Source: Henriciella sp. (GTDB lineage Bacteria > Pseudomonadota > Alphaproteobacteria > Caulobacterales > Hyphomonadaceae). From it: DNA of 64,000 bases. The position numbers and the translations under genes were made by a program. A model generated the notes under the pieces. That model ran no database searches, had not been told where the DNA came from, and worked only from the letters and a program-made list of their open reading frames with translations. The DNA is taken from NCBI GenBank assembly GCA_013213785.1, contig JABSPZ010000005.1, positions 248,001-312,000 on the forward strand, read 5' to 3'. Positions 46,515-55,641 of this stretch are shown piece after piece; position 1 is the stretch's first letter, and every line of letters starts with the position of its first letter.

Positions 46515-46536
46515 AACGGCGACCGAAGTCGCCGTT
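46515..46536 (-). terminator. Terminator with UUCG tetraloop
   Basis: On the minus strand a perfect 9-bp stem AACGGCGAC / GTCGCCGTT closes a TTCG tetraloop and is followed by TTCTGTT. It lies 28 nt after the aminotransferase stop codon. The stable UUCG loop makes this a convincing intrinsic terminator. Confidence 0.8.
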
Positions 46537-46563
46537 CTCAAGTCAATTTCGAGCTTGGTACGT

Positions 46564-47730
46564 CTATGCCCCGAGAACTTCAGGAAGCGCCTTACAGAAG
46601 CGCTCAACATCAGCGATTTTGCCCATCGAAACCCGCGTCCATTCATTATAGTCCATGTACTGGCCGCGCACCGAAATCTTCTTATCGGCCATGGCCTTCT
46701 GGACGTCGTTCGCCTCTTTTCCTGATTTGAAATAGACGAAATTGGTCTGTGATGGGAGGCGCGTGAGCCCGAGCGTATCAATGGTCATGTTGACCATTTC
46801 ACGAGCTTCTTGGATCTTCGAACGCGACATCGTCAGGAACGCTTCGTCATTATAGCATCCAATCGCCGCGGCGGTTGAAAGGCTGGGTGACCAAGACATA
46901 GCGGTAGCACGAATTTTCTCTGCGGTTTCCGCCGACGAGATCGAATATCCGACCCGAATGCCAGCCATGCCGTAGATCTTAGAGAACGTGCGAGTGACAA
47001 TCACATCGTGCCCGGCATTGATGAGCGGAACGCAAGAATTCCCTGCAGGGTCGTCAGACAGCTCGATATAAGCTTCGTCAACCAGAACCGTGGTCTTCTT
47101 GGCCATGCGTTTGACCGCAGCTTGTAGAGTGGCCGCATCCGAAACCAGGCCGGTTGGATTGTTTGGATTACAGAGTTGCACGAGACCGGTTTGCTCGGTC
47201 ACCTTGGCCTCAATCGCCGGCAGATCGATGCTCATGTCCGCAGCAAGTGGCACGCGCTCGATTTCAGCCATGCCGAGATTAACAGCATAGAGTGCCGTCG
47301 TGTCCCAGAACAAACGCGGTGCTACGATCGGACCTTTGGGGCCATAGATTAAAGCGATCGCGCTGAGCACCTCACCAGATCCTGTCGTAACCACAACCTG
47401 CTCGGGCGAGACGCCATTCTTTTCGGCGATCATTTCAACAAGCATGACCTGTGCGTCGCGAGAGGTGTAGTAGGCGCCCTTCGTGGCAGCATACTCGATC
47501 ATGTCGAGAGCGGATTTTGACGGGCCATAAGGGTTTTCATTGCGTGAAAGAAGCGCCACGCCTTCTTTCGGTCCTAGGAGATAAGGATCGTGATTTGCAC
47601 TTGCCGGGAAAGCCGCTTCGGCAACTGCCGGTTTGACCGCGCCAACGCTGCTGACACATGCGGCAGCGCCTGCGATTGATGACCCCATTGCTCCCGTGAG
47701 CATTAAGCGTCGAGTGAGATTGATAGTCAT
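46564..47730 (-). CDS. Tat-exported PLP-dependent aminotransferase (HisC-like fold type I)
   Basis: The 388-residue protein starts with a twin-arginine signal (Arg7-Arg8 in TRRLMLTGA, then a hydrophobic stretch to ~residue 30). The fold type I core follows: NENPYGPS, TGSGEV, LCNPNNPTG with the PLP-contact Asn, DEAYIELSD and TRTFSKIYGMAGIRVGY with Schiff-base Lys251, ending NEWTRVSMGK. The sequence resembles histidinol-phosphate aminotransferases, but the export signal argues against histidine synthesis. The periplasmic substrate is unknown. GGAGG precedes the start. Confidence 0.85.
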   Translation of the reverse strand: MTINLTRRLMLTGAMGSSIAGAAACVSSVGAVKPAVAEAAFPASANHDPYLLGPKEGVALLSRNENPYGPSKSALDMIEYAATKGAYYTSRDAQVMLVEMIAEKNGVSPEQVVVTTGSGEVLSAIALIYGPKGPIVAPRLFWDTTALYAVNLGMAEIERVPLAADMSIDLPAIEAKVTEQTGLVQLCNPNNPTGLVSDAATLQAAVKRMAKKTTVLVDEAYIELSDDPAGNSCVPLINAGHDVIVTRTFSKIYGMAGIRVGYSISSAETAEKIRATAMSWSPSLSTAAAIGCYNDEAFLTMSRSKIQEAREMVNMTIDTLGLTRLPSQTNFVYFKSGKEANDVQKAMADKKISVRGQYMDYNEWTRVSMGKIADVERFCKALPEVLGA

Positions 47731-47796
47731 AACGTTTGTTCCTCCATTAGAACTTTTGACGGCGCAATTGGCCTAATTGGGTACTGGGACGAATGA

Positions 47797-48633
47797 TCAT
47801 GAAAACGAGTTCCATAATACGATGGCCGACGTGACTACGAGGTAGACGCCGAAAACACGTTTGAGAGATGGGGCGTTGAGCGCATGCGCTGCTTTCGCGC
47901 CAAGCGGAGCGGTGATGAAGGTCATCGCTGTGATAGCCGCCACGGCGATTAAATTGACATAGCCAAATGAGCCAGAGGGTAGGGCTTCCTCACCCATCCC
48001 GAGAACCGCGAACCCGATTGCACCGGGCACCGCAATAATGACACCGAACCCAGCCGCGGTCGCAACCGCCTGGTGGATCGGGCGTCCGCACATGGTCATT
48101 GTCAGGATAGCGATTGTGCCACCGCCAATGCCAAGCAGCGCTGAAAAGCCGCCTAAAAAGGATGCAAGTCCCGCTCGAACGATACCGCTCGGCATTTCAT
48201 CAGCGAGTTTTACATCTCTTAGAACTGGCGAGATGAAGTGCAGGCCCATCAAAAACACGCCAATCGAGAAGATCCATTTGAGCGACCGCCCGTCCATGTA
48301 CTGAGCGAGTATAAGGCCACCGGCCACGCCCACCACGAGCCAAGGAGCCCAGTCTTTTATGATATTAAAGTCGACTGCCCCTTTCTTATTGTGCGCATGC
48401 ACCGATCGCGACGATGTCACAATGATCGTGGCGAGCGACGTTCCTATGGCGACGTGCGTGAGCACGTCACTATTGACGTCGAAAACTGTGAAAACGAGCA
48501 ACAAGGCGGGAACAATAACAAAGCCGCCTCCGATGCCAAAAAGCCCGGCTACAAAGCCGGCAACTAAGCCCGCCGCCATTAAGACGCCTATGAGTTGAAA
48601 TAATTGAAGGGAGTCGCCCTCTAAACCCGGCAT
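47797..48633 (-). CDS. TauE/SafE family permease
   Basis: The 278-residue protein has about eight membrane segments and the family N-terminal motif AGFVAGLFGIGGGFVIVPALL, repeated in the second half as ASFLGGFSALLGIGGGTIAI. Such proteins are thought to export sulfite, sulfoacetate or related anions across the inner membrane. It lies 66 nt upstream of the aminotransferase gene on the same strand, which may indicate co-expression. Confidence 0.88.
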   Translation of the reverse strand: MPGLEGDSLQLFQLIGVLMAAGLVAGFVAGLFGIGGGFVIVPALLLVFTVFDVNSDVLTHVAIGTSLATIIVTSSRSVHAHNKKGAVDFNIIKDWAPWLVVGVAGGLILAQYMDGRSLKWIFSIGVFLMGLHFISPVLRDVKLADEMPSGIVRAGLASFLGGFSALLGIGGGTIAILTMTMCGRPIHQAVATAAGFGVIIAVPGAIGFAVLGMGEEALPSGSFGYVNLIAVAAITAMTFITAPLGAKAAHALNAPSLKRVFGVYLVVTSAIVLWNSFS

Positions 48634-48678
48634 AAAAAATCCGCTTAACTTTAATCTGCTAGTTTGTCGTCTGGGAGG

Positions 48679-48707
48679 TCGAAGGGCAGCGCAACGCTGC
48701 CCTTCGA
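48679..48707. terminator. 13-bp hairpin after the TonB receptor gene
   Basis: TCGAAGGGCAGCG and CGCTGCCCTTCGA form a perfect 13-bp stem with a CAA loop, 32 nt past the stop of the receptor gene. The T-rich side is on the + strand, so on the minus strand the hairpin is preceded by an A-tract and lacks a U-tract. It may still end the long receptor transcript or protect its 3' end. Confidence 0.55.
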
Positions 48708-48739
48708 TTTTCTTTTTTTATTTTAGCTATGCTCGATTT

Positions 48740-51430
48740 TTAGAACTTAGCGACTGCGCGCACGTAATAGAAACCGCCTTGCCAATCGACTTCACTGTCA
48801 GAGCGATAGATACGGCCACAACATGTATCGCCGATCGCCGGGTCACCCGCGTCCGGGTACTCATCGAGCAGGTTACGTGCACCGATTGAGAGCGTGATCG
48901 CTTCGTTGAGATCGTAAGATCCTTCAACATCAATCAAAACTTCCTCGCCGAAATCCTGGATTGTGCCGTTTGCACCACCGCTATTGGAATTCTCATACGG
49001 ACCAAAGATGTTTGCCCGAGCAAGGAAGGTGAATTTGCCGACACTATGGGTGGCCGACAGATTAGCGCGCCAAGAGAGTGGTCCGTTCTCAAAGTCGAAC
49101 GTATTCTCAGCGTTGAACAGGTTTGAAACATCGCCATCAAACTCTGTTTCGTTCCAGTTCAGCGCACCAGAGAATGCGGTTGAACCGTTCGCGCCCCAAT
49201 CTTTGTTGTAGGTCAGGACCACATCGACGCCCTTAGTGGTGGTGTCAAACGCGTTCTGGAAGAAGTTCACGCCGCCAATTGTATTCGCATTCGGAACATT
49301 CGCAGCATCGAGCACTGAAGCATACTCAAATCCACTTGGCGCTGGCGATCCATCATTTAGCGCCGGGAAGTCGATGTCGTTAATGATGGTGATCGTGGAG
49401 ACGGCGTTTACGCGGTCTTTCAGATCAATCTGATAGAAATCGACGGTGTAGGTGAAGTCACCCACATTACCCAAGAAGCCGAACGCGATGTTGTCAGACT
49501 TTTCCGGAGCGAGCGGATCTGCCCCGAGGGCTTGCGCCGCTGGGCTGCTGGCTGGGAAAAGGCCTGTCGCGACAGGAACACCATTTGGAAGGCGGGTCGA
49601 CACGTTGGTTGTACCGAGCTGTCCAGGGGTCGGAGCTCTGAAGCCTGTGCCGACGGAACCACGAACCGAGAACATGTCATTGAAGTCATATTGCGCGGCG
49701 AGTTTCCAAACGAGCTCTTCACCGAAGTCAGAATAATCCTCGTAGCGAAGAGCGCCCTGAACAAACAAATCTTCGGTTAGGTCAGTACTGACATCGACAT
49801 AAACGCCATAAGAGTCTCGCGACAGTGTTCCGGCTGAGTCTAGACCAAAGCCAGGGAAGCCGTTCGATCCTACGCCGACGGTTCGATAAACGGGATCACC
49901 ACCGTCAGTACAATCGAGCGTGGATCCGTTCGCAATGACCGCGGCGCCAGCCGCAGTGGCGGTCCGTGTCGCGATATCCTCTTCATCGGTACAGAATCCG
50001 AAAGGATCTTGAGAAGAGAACGGTCCATTGGCGAATGACAATGGATCACCGCCGACGATTTCGTAGGTTTCATCCAAATAGCTCGCCCCGAACGCAACGA
50101 CGATTGGTGAGGCAGTGCCACCTTCGAACTCATAGGAGAAGTCAGCTTGGAGCTGGGTTTCTTCGTTGATCAAGTCACCCGGACGGAAACTGGTTGGTGT
50201 ATCAGGTCCGAGAGATGGGTTGATCGTATTGGCGAGCGTGTACTGGATCTCGTTTGAGCCATAGCGACCAGACAGATCCCAAGTGAAGCCGTTGTCCATT
50301 TCGCCTTTAATGCCGGCGAGGAAAGAGAGGTCTTCAATCTCACCAAAGAATCGAGGGGTGAAACCACCCGGGAAGAGGAAGAGGGGTGAATAGACTGAAC
50401 CATCTTCCAGTCGAAGATTTTCGATCGTTCCGTTGCCGGGGAAACGATAGAAGAAGCTGCCATCACTTTCTGAGCTGGTATAGTTACCGAAGCTGTAGAG
50501 TGAGACGTTTTCGGTCAGGTCTATGCCGGCATTATAGAACAATGCCAAGCGCTCGACATTTGGAGCTCCCCAAGGCTGCACGACATCACCGTCACCGATG
50601 TTCGCATCGGGCAGTCCTGCGATGTAAGACTCTTCTGTGTAGCCTGCGATAGAGGTATCGAAGCTTCCACCGAGGGCGCCAGCAAAACGTGGATCGTTCA
50701 CGTCAGCACAGGCAAATCCTTCACAATATTGGCGTGCGCGAACTGTCGCTTCAGCATCATAGTACTCGCCAGAAATACTCAAGAAGCCGCTGTCGCCCAG
50801 GGGAAGACCGATGTTCCCCGCGAGCAGGTACTCGGTTCCATCGCCTTCATAATATTGACCGGTTTGAGCCGTGAGCGTGATGCCCTCGGCGTTTTCTTTA
50901 AGGATGAAGTTGATAACGCCAGCGATCGCGTCTGATCCGTACTGAGCCGCAGCACCATCGCGCAGCACCTCGACCGAACCTATTGCGGTCGATGGAATGG
51001 TTGCGATGTCTGGACCTTGCGTGCCGGAGCCGCCGATTGAGACGAGCGCTGCGCGGTGGCGGCGCTTAGAGTTTACAAGCACGAGCGTCTTATCGGTTGG
51101 GAGACCCCGAAGGGTTGCCGGGCGAATGAAGCTCGCCCCATCTGAGATGGGTTGGCGCGACAAACTGTAGGACGGGACAAGCGTTCTCAAAACGTCGTTT
51201 GTGTCGGTAAATGACACTGCTTCGATATCATCGGCACCGAACACATCGATCGGCACTGGAGAGTCCGTCACAGACCTCGGTGCACCGCGTGCGCCGGTTA
51301 CGATAATGGTTTCTTGAACGGCTGTATCGTCTTCTGCTTCGCTATCCTGTGCCAGTGCAGCGGGCGCAACCAGCATGCTAGTGGATAGGAGCGCGCATGA
51401 CATTAGGTGGGCGCGGAAACTTGATCTCAT
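48740..51430 (-). CDS. TonB-dependent outer-membrane receptor
   Basis: The start at 51430 (GAGGG upstream) gives 896 residues: a signal peptide ending ALA|Q (~residue 28), a TonB-box-like ETIIVTGAR, a plug domain with LRTLVPSYSL, ATLRGLPTDKTLVLVNSKRRH and VEVLRDGAAAQYGSDAIAGVINFIL, and a long beta-barrel ending in Phe (AVAKF). It imports a large ligand using the proton motive force through TonB. The ligand is unclear; no siderophore genes are adjacent. The plug type is common among carbohydrate or peptide receptors of this group (inference). Confidence 0.9.
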   Translation of the reverse strand: MRSSFRAHLMSCALLSTSMLVAPAALAQDSEAEDDTAVQETIIVTGARGAPRSVTDSPVPIDVFGADDIEAVSFTDTNDVLRTLVPSYSLSRQPISDGASFIRPATLRGLPTDKTLVLVNSKRRHRAALVSIGGSGTQGPDIATIPSTAIGSVEVLRDGAAAQYGSDAIAGVINFILKENAEGITLTAQTGQYYEGDGTEYLLAGNIGLPLGDSGFLSISGEYYDAEATVRARQYCEGFACADVNDPRFAGALGGSFDTSIAGYTEESYIAGLPDANIGDGDVVQPWGAPNVERLALFYNAGIDLTENVSLYSFGNYTSSESDGSFFYRFPGNGTIENLRLEDGSVYSPLFLFPGGFTPRFFGEIEDLSFLAGIKGEMDNGFTWDLSGRYGSNEIQYTLANTINPSLGPDTPTSFRPGDLINEETQLQADFSYEFEGGTASPIVVAFGASYLDETYEIVGGDPLSFANGPFSSQDPFGFCTDEEDIATRTATAAGAAVIANGSTLDCTDGGDPVYRTVGVGSNGFPGFGLDSAGTLSRDSYGVYVDVSTDLTEDLFVQGALRYEDYSDFGEELVWKLAAQYDFNDMFSVRGSVGTGFRAPTPGQLGTTNVSTRLPNGVPVATGLFPASSPAAQALGADPLAPEKSDNIAFGFLGNVGDFTYTVDFYQIDLKDRVNAVSTITIINDIDFPALNDGSPAPSGFEYASVLDAANVPNANTIGGVNFFQNAFDTTTKGVDVVLTYNKDWGANGSTAFSGALNWNETEFDGDVSNLFNAENTFDFENGPLSWRANLSATHSVGKFTFLARANIFGPYENSNSGGANGTIQDFGEEVLIDVEGSYDLNEAITLSIGARNLLDEYPDAGDPAIGDTCCGRIYRSDSEVDWQGGFYYVRAVAKF

Positions 51431-51788
51431 AATTTGTATCCCTCTCAGGGCGCCTGGCGAAGCAGGATCCCTCAAATTCATGGCACCGCCTTTTGCGTGC
51501 GAAAAAAAATTCGCAACAACAGGAGCGTGTCGAACACTCAGGCGTTTTTCTATTTCTTGGAAAAGCTCTGCATTGAGCTCGCGAGGCGATGGTTTCGCCG
51601 GGTGGGCGTGTGCTTCGTTGCACGACGCATTAAGAGTTCGTCATTGAACTGACATCACGCTTTCCGAATTAGGCGCTCGAGGACATCGTCGCGGACATGG
51701 CGTACACTTTTTTTATTCGAGTGCACGCTCAACAAGCACTCAAGAAAAACGCACGATTAACAATTGTGCAGGTGCTAACTAGCTGTCC
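51431..51788. other. Non-coding gap upstream of the TonB receptor
   Basis: About 358 nt between the receptor start and the ANTAR gene stop, on the same strand. Open frames here are short and have no ribosome binding sites. It should contain the receptor promoter. I found no clear paired hexaloop hairpins of the kind ANTAR proteins bind, nor a riboswitch. Confidence 0.4.
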
Positions 51789-52385
51789 TCAGGGAAGAAC
51801 ATCAGAGTATAAGAGTAACGTCTCCGCGACGTCTTTGATTGGCTTAGACTGTCTCATCGCCAGCTCGCGAAGCGTCCGATACGCCTCTTGTTCGCTGAGT
51901 TGCTTTTTCTCCATCAACAAGCCTTTCGCGCGCTCGATGACCTTGCGCGCCGCAAGTTCTTCTTGCGACTTAAGAAGCTCATTGCGGAGCGACTCGCTCA
52001 GCTTGAACCGTTCCATTGTAACTTCAATGAGTGTCGGAACGCGCGCTGCAACCAATCCATCGACAACAAAAGAGGTCACGCCGGCGCGAATTGCGGGGCG
52101 AGCAATGTTGTGTGGATCGGTATCGACGAAAACCAGAACAGGAATCGGGACTGCGGCAAGTAATGAGGTAATTTTCTCTAAGTCGTCGGGGTCCAGAAAC
52201 GTCTTCGCGAAAAGCACGATATCGGTCGCGTCCAACGATGCCCCGGCCATTGAAATCATCGCGTCTTCAGGAATGATCTGAAGCCGATAGTTCTCTTGAA
52301 GGCTGGATCTGAGCGATTCAGAAACATCCGTTGCCGACGTAACCAACAGCACACTCACAGATGAGGTTGGAAGTGATTGCTGCAT
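51789..52385 (-). CDS. ANTAR-domain RNA-binding regulator with degenerate receiver
   Basis: ATG 52385 (GGCGGG upstream) gives 198 residues. The N-terminal part (~8-125) has a receiver-like fold, but the strand that normally ends in the phosphorylated Asp reads DIVLFAKTF and lacks it. The C-terminal ANTAR helices (~140-195) have RKVIERAKGLLMEKKQLSEQEAYRTLRELAM. ANTAR proteins bind RNA hairpins and prevent termination, as in NasT/NasR and AmiR. A NasS-like partner sensor is not next to it. Confidence 0.82.
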   Translation of the reverse strand: MQQSLPTSSVSVLLVTSATDVSESLRSSLQENYRLQIIPEDAMISMAGASLDATDIVLFAKTFLDPDDLEKITSLLAAVPIPVLVFVDTDPHNIARPAIRAGVTSFVVDGLVAARVPTLIEVTMERFKLSESLRNELLKSQEELAARKVIERAKGLLMEKKQLSEQEAYRTLRELAMRQSKPIKDVAETLLLYSDVLP

Positions 52386-52593
52386 TTGTGCCCGCCGAAT
52401 CTTATTAACGCATAACGGCATTAGCCGTGACACGGGCGAACAATGGCAAGAAGATTATATCTTATTGTGTGTTGAAGCTCGAACTCTGATTAAGAATGAA
52501 CCAAAACTGCTCGGACGAAAGGCTGATCCTTCGGGCCAAGCAACTGATTGCTAATGACTATACTTGTCTTTGGACGTTCTCACGATACCGATT

Positions 52594-53421
52594 CTAAGCG
52601 TCATCCCCGGCTTCATAGCGTTCCGCGATCTGCGCGCCCATTTGGTTCATCATTTCGAAAAGAGCATCAGGGTCCGACTGACGCTTCTGTGCCGCTTCAA
52701 GCTCCATTCCCTTCGCAAAGATGAGTTCAGGGGTTTTGTCTTGGATCGCTTTCAAAATGTCATTTGCCAAATCTGCCGGATCGTCGCCGCCATCAATGTT
52801 TGCATCAGACTTCCCACGTGACGATCCATCAGCGGTGAGGGCGTTGCGTGAAACGTTTGTCGCGACAGAGCCGGGCAGGACATTAGTTACGTTGATATTG
52901 TGGCGTACCGAAACCTCGGTGCGGAGCGAGTCCATATAGCCGATCAAACCATGCTTTGCGGCCGCGTAAGCGGTGCGGAGTGGCGGCCCGATACGGCCCG
53001 CAACGGAGCTGATCGCAACGATATGAGCGCCGCCGGCCTCAACCATTTTGGGAAGTTGAAGCTGAGTCAGCCAAATCGGTGCGATCAAATCGATATTGAT
53101 CAAATCCGTATAGACTTGTGGGTCAGTCTTAACTGCCAGGCTGCGTTGGCTGACGCCCGCATTGTTCACGAGAATGTCGACACTGCCCGCCCAGGCCCAT
53201 GCTTCATCTACTTTGCTTGCGAGTACATCATAATCGGTGACTTCGAATGGCAAAACCAACGCTTCAGTTGGTAACTGGTCTGCGACCGCTTGCAGCGCCT
53301 CAGTCCGACGTCCAGATAAAACGACTTTAGAGCCCGCGGCTGAGAACGCTTTCGCGAGCGCTTCTCCAATCCCTGAAGAGGCGCCAGTGATCCACGCGGT
53401 TTTTCCTGCAAAGTCCGACAC
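52594..53421 (-). CDS. SDR family NAD(P)-dependent oxidoreductase
   Basis: The 275-residue protein has the classical SDR pattern: TGASSGIGEALAKAF near the N-terminus for cofactor binding, ILVNNAGVSQ, a catalytic Ser in AISSVAGRIG and the YAAAKHG Tyr-Lys pair. Arg in LSGRR after the second strand favours NADP(H). The length and sequence around LPGSVATNVSRNAL resemble the DHRS7-like subgroup. The substrate is unknown. Confidence 0.88.
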   Translation of the reverse strand: MSDFAGKTAWITGASSGIGEALAKAFSAAGSKVVLSGRRTEALQAVADQLPTEALVLPFEVTDYDVLASKVDEAWAWAGSVDILVNNAGVSQRSLAVKTDPQVYTDLINIDLIAPIWLTQLQLPKMVEAGGAHIVAISSVAGRIGPPLRTAYAAAKHGLIGYMDSLRTEVSVRHNINVTNVLPGSVATNVSRNALTADGSSRGKSDANIDGGDDPADLANDILKAIQDKTPELIFAKGMELEAAQKRQSDPDALFEMMNQMGAQIAERYEAGDDA

Positions 53422-53586
53422 GTCATTCTCCCAATAATCTGTTGTCTCTGGTGAGTACTATTCGACAGATGAGTCGATGTGGCTAGAGGCGACGTCGCGA
53501 CCGGATCTCAATTGACTCCGATCGCCGCGCACGCCAGACGTCGCAACAGTCCCGGAGGTAACGGCCTCCGATCCGCGAGGAGCGAA

Positions 53587-54567
53587 ATGAGCCGGTTTTT
53601 GCCAGATCGATATGTCAGCCTCTTGATCTTGGCCGCCGTGCTTGGGTTTTTGCTGCCCGAGTTGGGCGCGAACGATGGCCCTCTGCATCTCGGATTTGTG
53701 ACCAAGCTCGGGATTTCCCTCGTCTTCTTCTTACATGGCGCAAATCTCGCGCCTGAAAGTCTCGCAGCAGGTGTCAAAAACTGGAAAGTGCATGCTTTGG
53801 TGCAAGCAGCGACTTTCGCGCTCTTCCCGATCTTGGGCGGCATTCTATTCATCGCGTTAGACGGGATAATGTCGAAATCTCTGCGGCTCGGCTTTTTCTT
53901 TTTGGCGGCGCTTCCATCTACGATATCATCGTCGGTAGCCATGACCGCGATTGCAAAAGGCAACGTTCCCGTTGCTGTCTTCAATGCAACGCTTTCGGGG
54001 CTTTTAGGGTTGGTGTTGACGCCAGCTATGGTGTCACTGGTAACCGCGACAGGCGTGATGCAATTCTCCCTCTTAGACGCGATGGGAAATATTGCGCTCA
54101 TGTTGCTCGCGCCATTCGCTCTTGGGCAATTGGTGCGCCCACTGATCAAGAAAGCTGTTACGAAGTACAAACCGATCCTCTCGCTCTTGGATCGAAGCGT
54201 CATTCTTTTGATCGTCTTTACGTCGTTCGCGACTTCGACCGCGGGCGGAATCTGGACGCGCTTCTCCGCCGGTGAAATCGTCGCCACGATTGGGTTGGTT
54301 CTGGTCCTGCTAGCAATCGCTTTCTCGCTAACCATATGGTTGTCTCGCCGGCTCAACCTGCCCTTGGAGGATGAAGCTGCGGTGGTGTTCTGCGGATCTA
54401 CAAAAAGCCTCGCGAACGGCGCGCCGATTGCGCAGATCTTGTTTGCTGGTTCCCCGCTGCTGGGTGTCATCCTGCTTCCGCTCATGTTGTATCACCAGTT
54501 GCAACTCGTCGGGTGCGCGATACTCGCGCAACGCTATTCAAAACAAATTGACACCTTGCCTGCTTGA
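53587..54567 (+). CDS. Bile acid:sodium symporter (BASS) family protein, YfeH/SLC10A7-like
   Basis: ATG 53587, with GAGGAG upstream, gives 326 residues; the longer open frame runs back into non-coding sequence. There are about ten membrane segments. Conserved pieces are GISLVFFLHGANL, FFFLAALPSTISSSVAMTAIAKGN and VVFCGSTKSLANGAPIAQILF, where the two crossing helices bind sodium in this fold. It imports an organic anion. It may be followed as a unit by adenosine deaminase 57 nt downstream. Confidence 0.85.
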   Translation: MSRFLPDRYVSLLILAAVLGFLLPELGANDGPLHLGFVTKLGISLVFFLHGANLAPESLAAGVKNWKVHALVQAATFALFPILGGILFIALDGIMSKSLRLGFFFLAALPSTISSSVAMTAIAKGNVPVAVFNATLSGLLGLVLTPAMVSLVTATGVMQFSLLDAMGNIALMLLAPFALGQLVRPLIKKAVTKYKPILSLLDRSVILLIVFTSFATSTAGGIWTRFSAGEIVATIGLVLVLLAIAFSLTIWLSRRLNLPLEDEAAVVFCGSTKSLANGAPIAQILFAGSPLLGVILLPLMLYHQLQLVGCAILAQRYSKQIDTLPA

Positions 54568-54624
54568 TTAAGTCGACGGCTTCGCGTTTTGTCCCCAATC
54601 GCTGATTTCGAAAGGGGACGCCTC

Positions 54625-55641
54625 GTGGATCAGAAAGCTAGACTCATTCAATATGCTGAAGCCCTGCCGAAAGCAGAATTGCACCTACATTTAGAAGGTA
54701 GCCTCGAACCAGAAATGCTGTTCGATCTCGCGCAGCGCAATCGCGTTGATATCCCATTTGCAAACGTCGAAGCTGTGCGCGAGGCATATCAATTTAGCCA
54801 GCTCCAGGACTTCCTCGATATCTATTATCAAGGCATGGGAGTGCTGCAGACCGAGCAGGATTTTTTCGATCTGACCATGGCTTACCTGCGCCGCGTCACC
54901 GCCGATAATGCCGTGCATGTCGAGGTGTTCTTTGATCCGCAGGGCCATACGGAACGCGGCTTGCCATTTGACGTTGCAATCAACGGAATAAGTCAGGCCC
55001 TCAAAGTCGGAGAAAGTGAGCTTGGGGTCACATCAGAACTGATCATGTGTTTCTTGCGGCATCTCGACGAAGACGATGCGATCAAAACGTTCAAAGCCGC
55101 CGAGCCTTGGATGGATCAAATTATCGGGGTCGGCTTGGACTCATCGGAGGTCGGCCATCCGCCCTCAAAGTTCGAACGAGTGTTTAAAATGGCGAAAGAC
55201 GCGGGGCTAAAAAGCGTCGCGCACGCCGGAGAAGAAGGGCCGCCGGAGTATGTTCGTGAGGCGCTCGATTTGCTCAAGATCGATCGATTGGATCATGGCA
55301 ATCGCTCATTAGAAGACGCGGCGCTCGTGGAGCGCTTGGCGGAGAAGGGCATGACGCTAACGGTTTGTCCCTTGTCCAATCTCAAACTCTGTGTGGTTTC
55401 GGATATGCACAATCATCCGATCAAGCACATGCTGAATTCTAATCTCAAAGCGACGGTTAATTCAGACGATCCATCATACTTTGGGGGCTATTTGAACGAC
55501 AATTTCCGGTCGATCATCGAGACGCTAGATTTAACAGACTCCGACATCAAGCAGCTGGCTTTGAACAGCATCGATGGCAGTTTCCTAAACGACGCGGCGA
55601 AACAAAAGCACCGTGCTGCAATCGAGGCTGTCGCTTACTAG
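54625..55641 (+). CDS. add: Adenosine deaminase
   Basis: I choose GTG 54625 because AAGGGGA lies 7 nt upstream; a TTG at 54589 is possible. The 338-residue TIM barrel has the zinc ligands HLHLEG (His17, His19), catalytic HAGEEGPPEYV, LDHGNRS and NSDDPSYFGGYL with the metal Asp. It deaminates adenosine (or adenine in the related ADE group) to inosine or hypoxanthine. It converges on the hydroxyacid oxidase gene, and the stop codons share CTAG. Confidence 0.88.
   Translation: MDQKARLIQYAEALPKAELHLHLEGSLEPEMLFDLAQRNRVDIPFANVEAVREAYQFSQLQDFLDIYYQGMGVLQTEQDFFDLTMAYLRRVTADNAVHVEVFFDPQGHTERGLPFDVAINGISQALKVGESELGVTSELIMCFLRHLDEDDAIKTFKAAEPWMDQIIGVGLDSSEVGHPPSKFERVFKMAKDAGLKSVAHAGEEGPPEYVREALDLLKIDRLDHGNRSLEDAALVERLAEKGMTLTVCPLSNLKLCVVSDMHNHPIKHMLNSNLKATVNSDDPSYFGGYLNDNFRSIIETLDLTDSDIKQLALNSIDGSFLNDAAKQKHRAAIEAVAY

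Noticed and set aside
51431-51788. ANTAR target hairpins in the TonB receptor leader
   Set aside because: No pair of stems with matching hexanucleotide loops could be found by eye.
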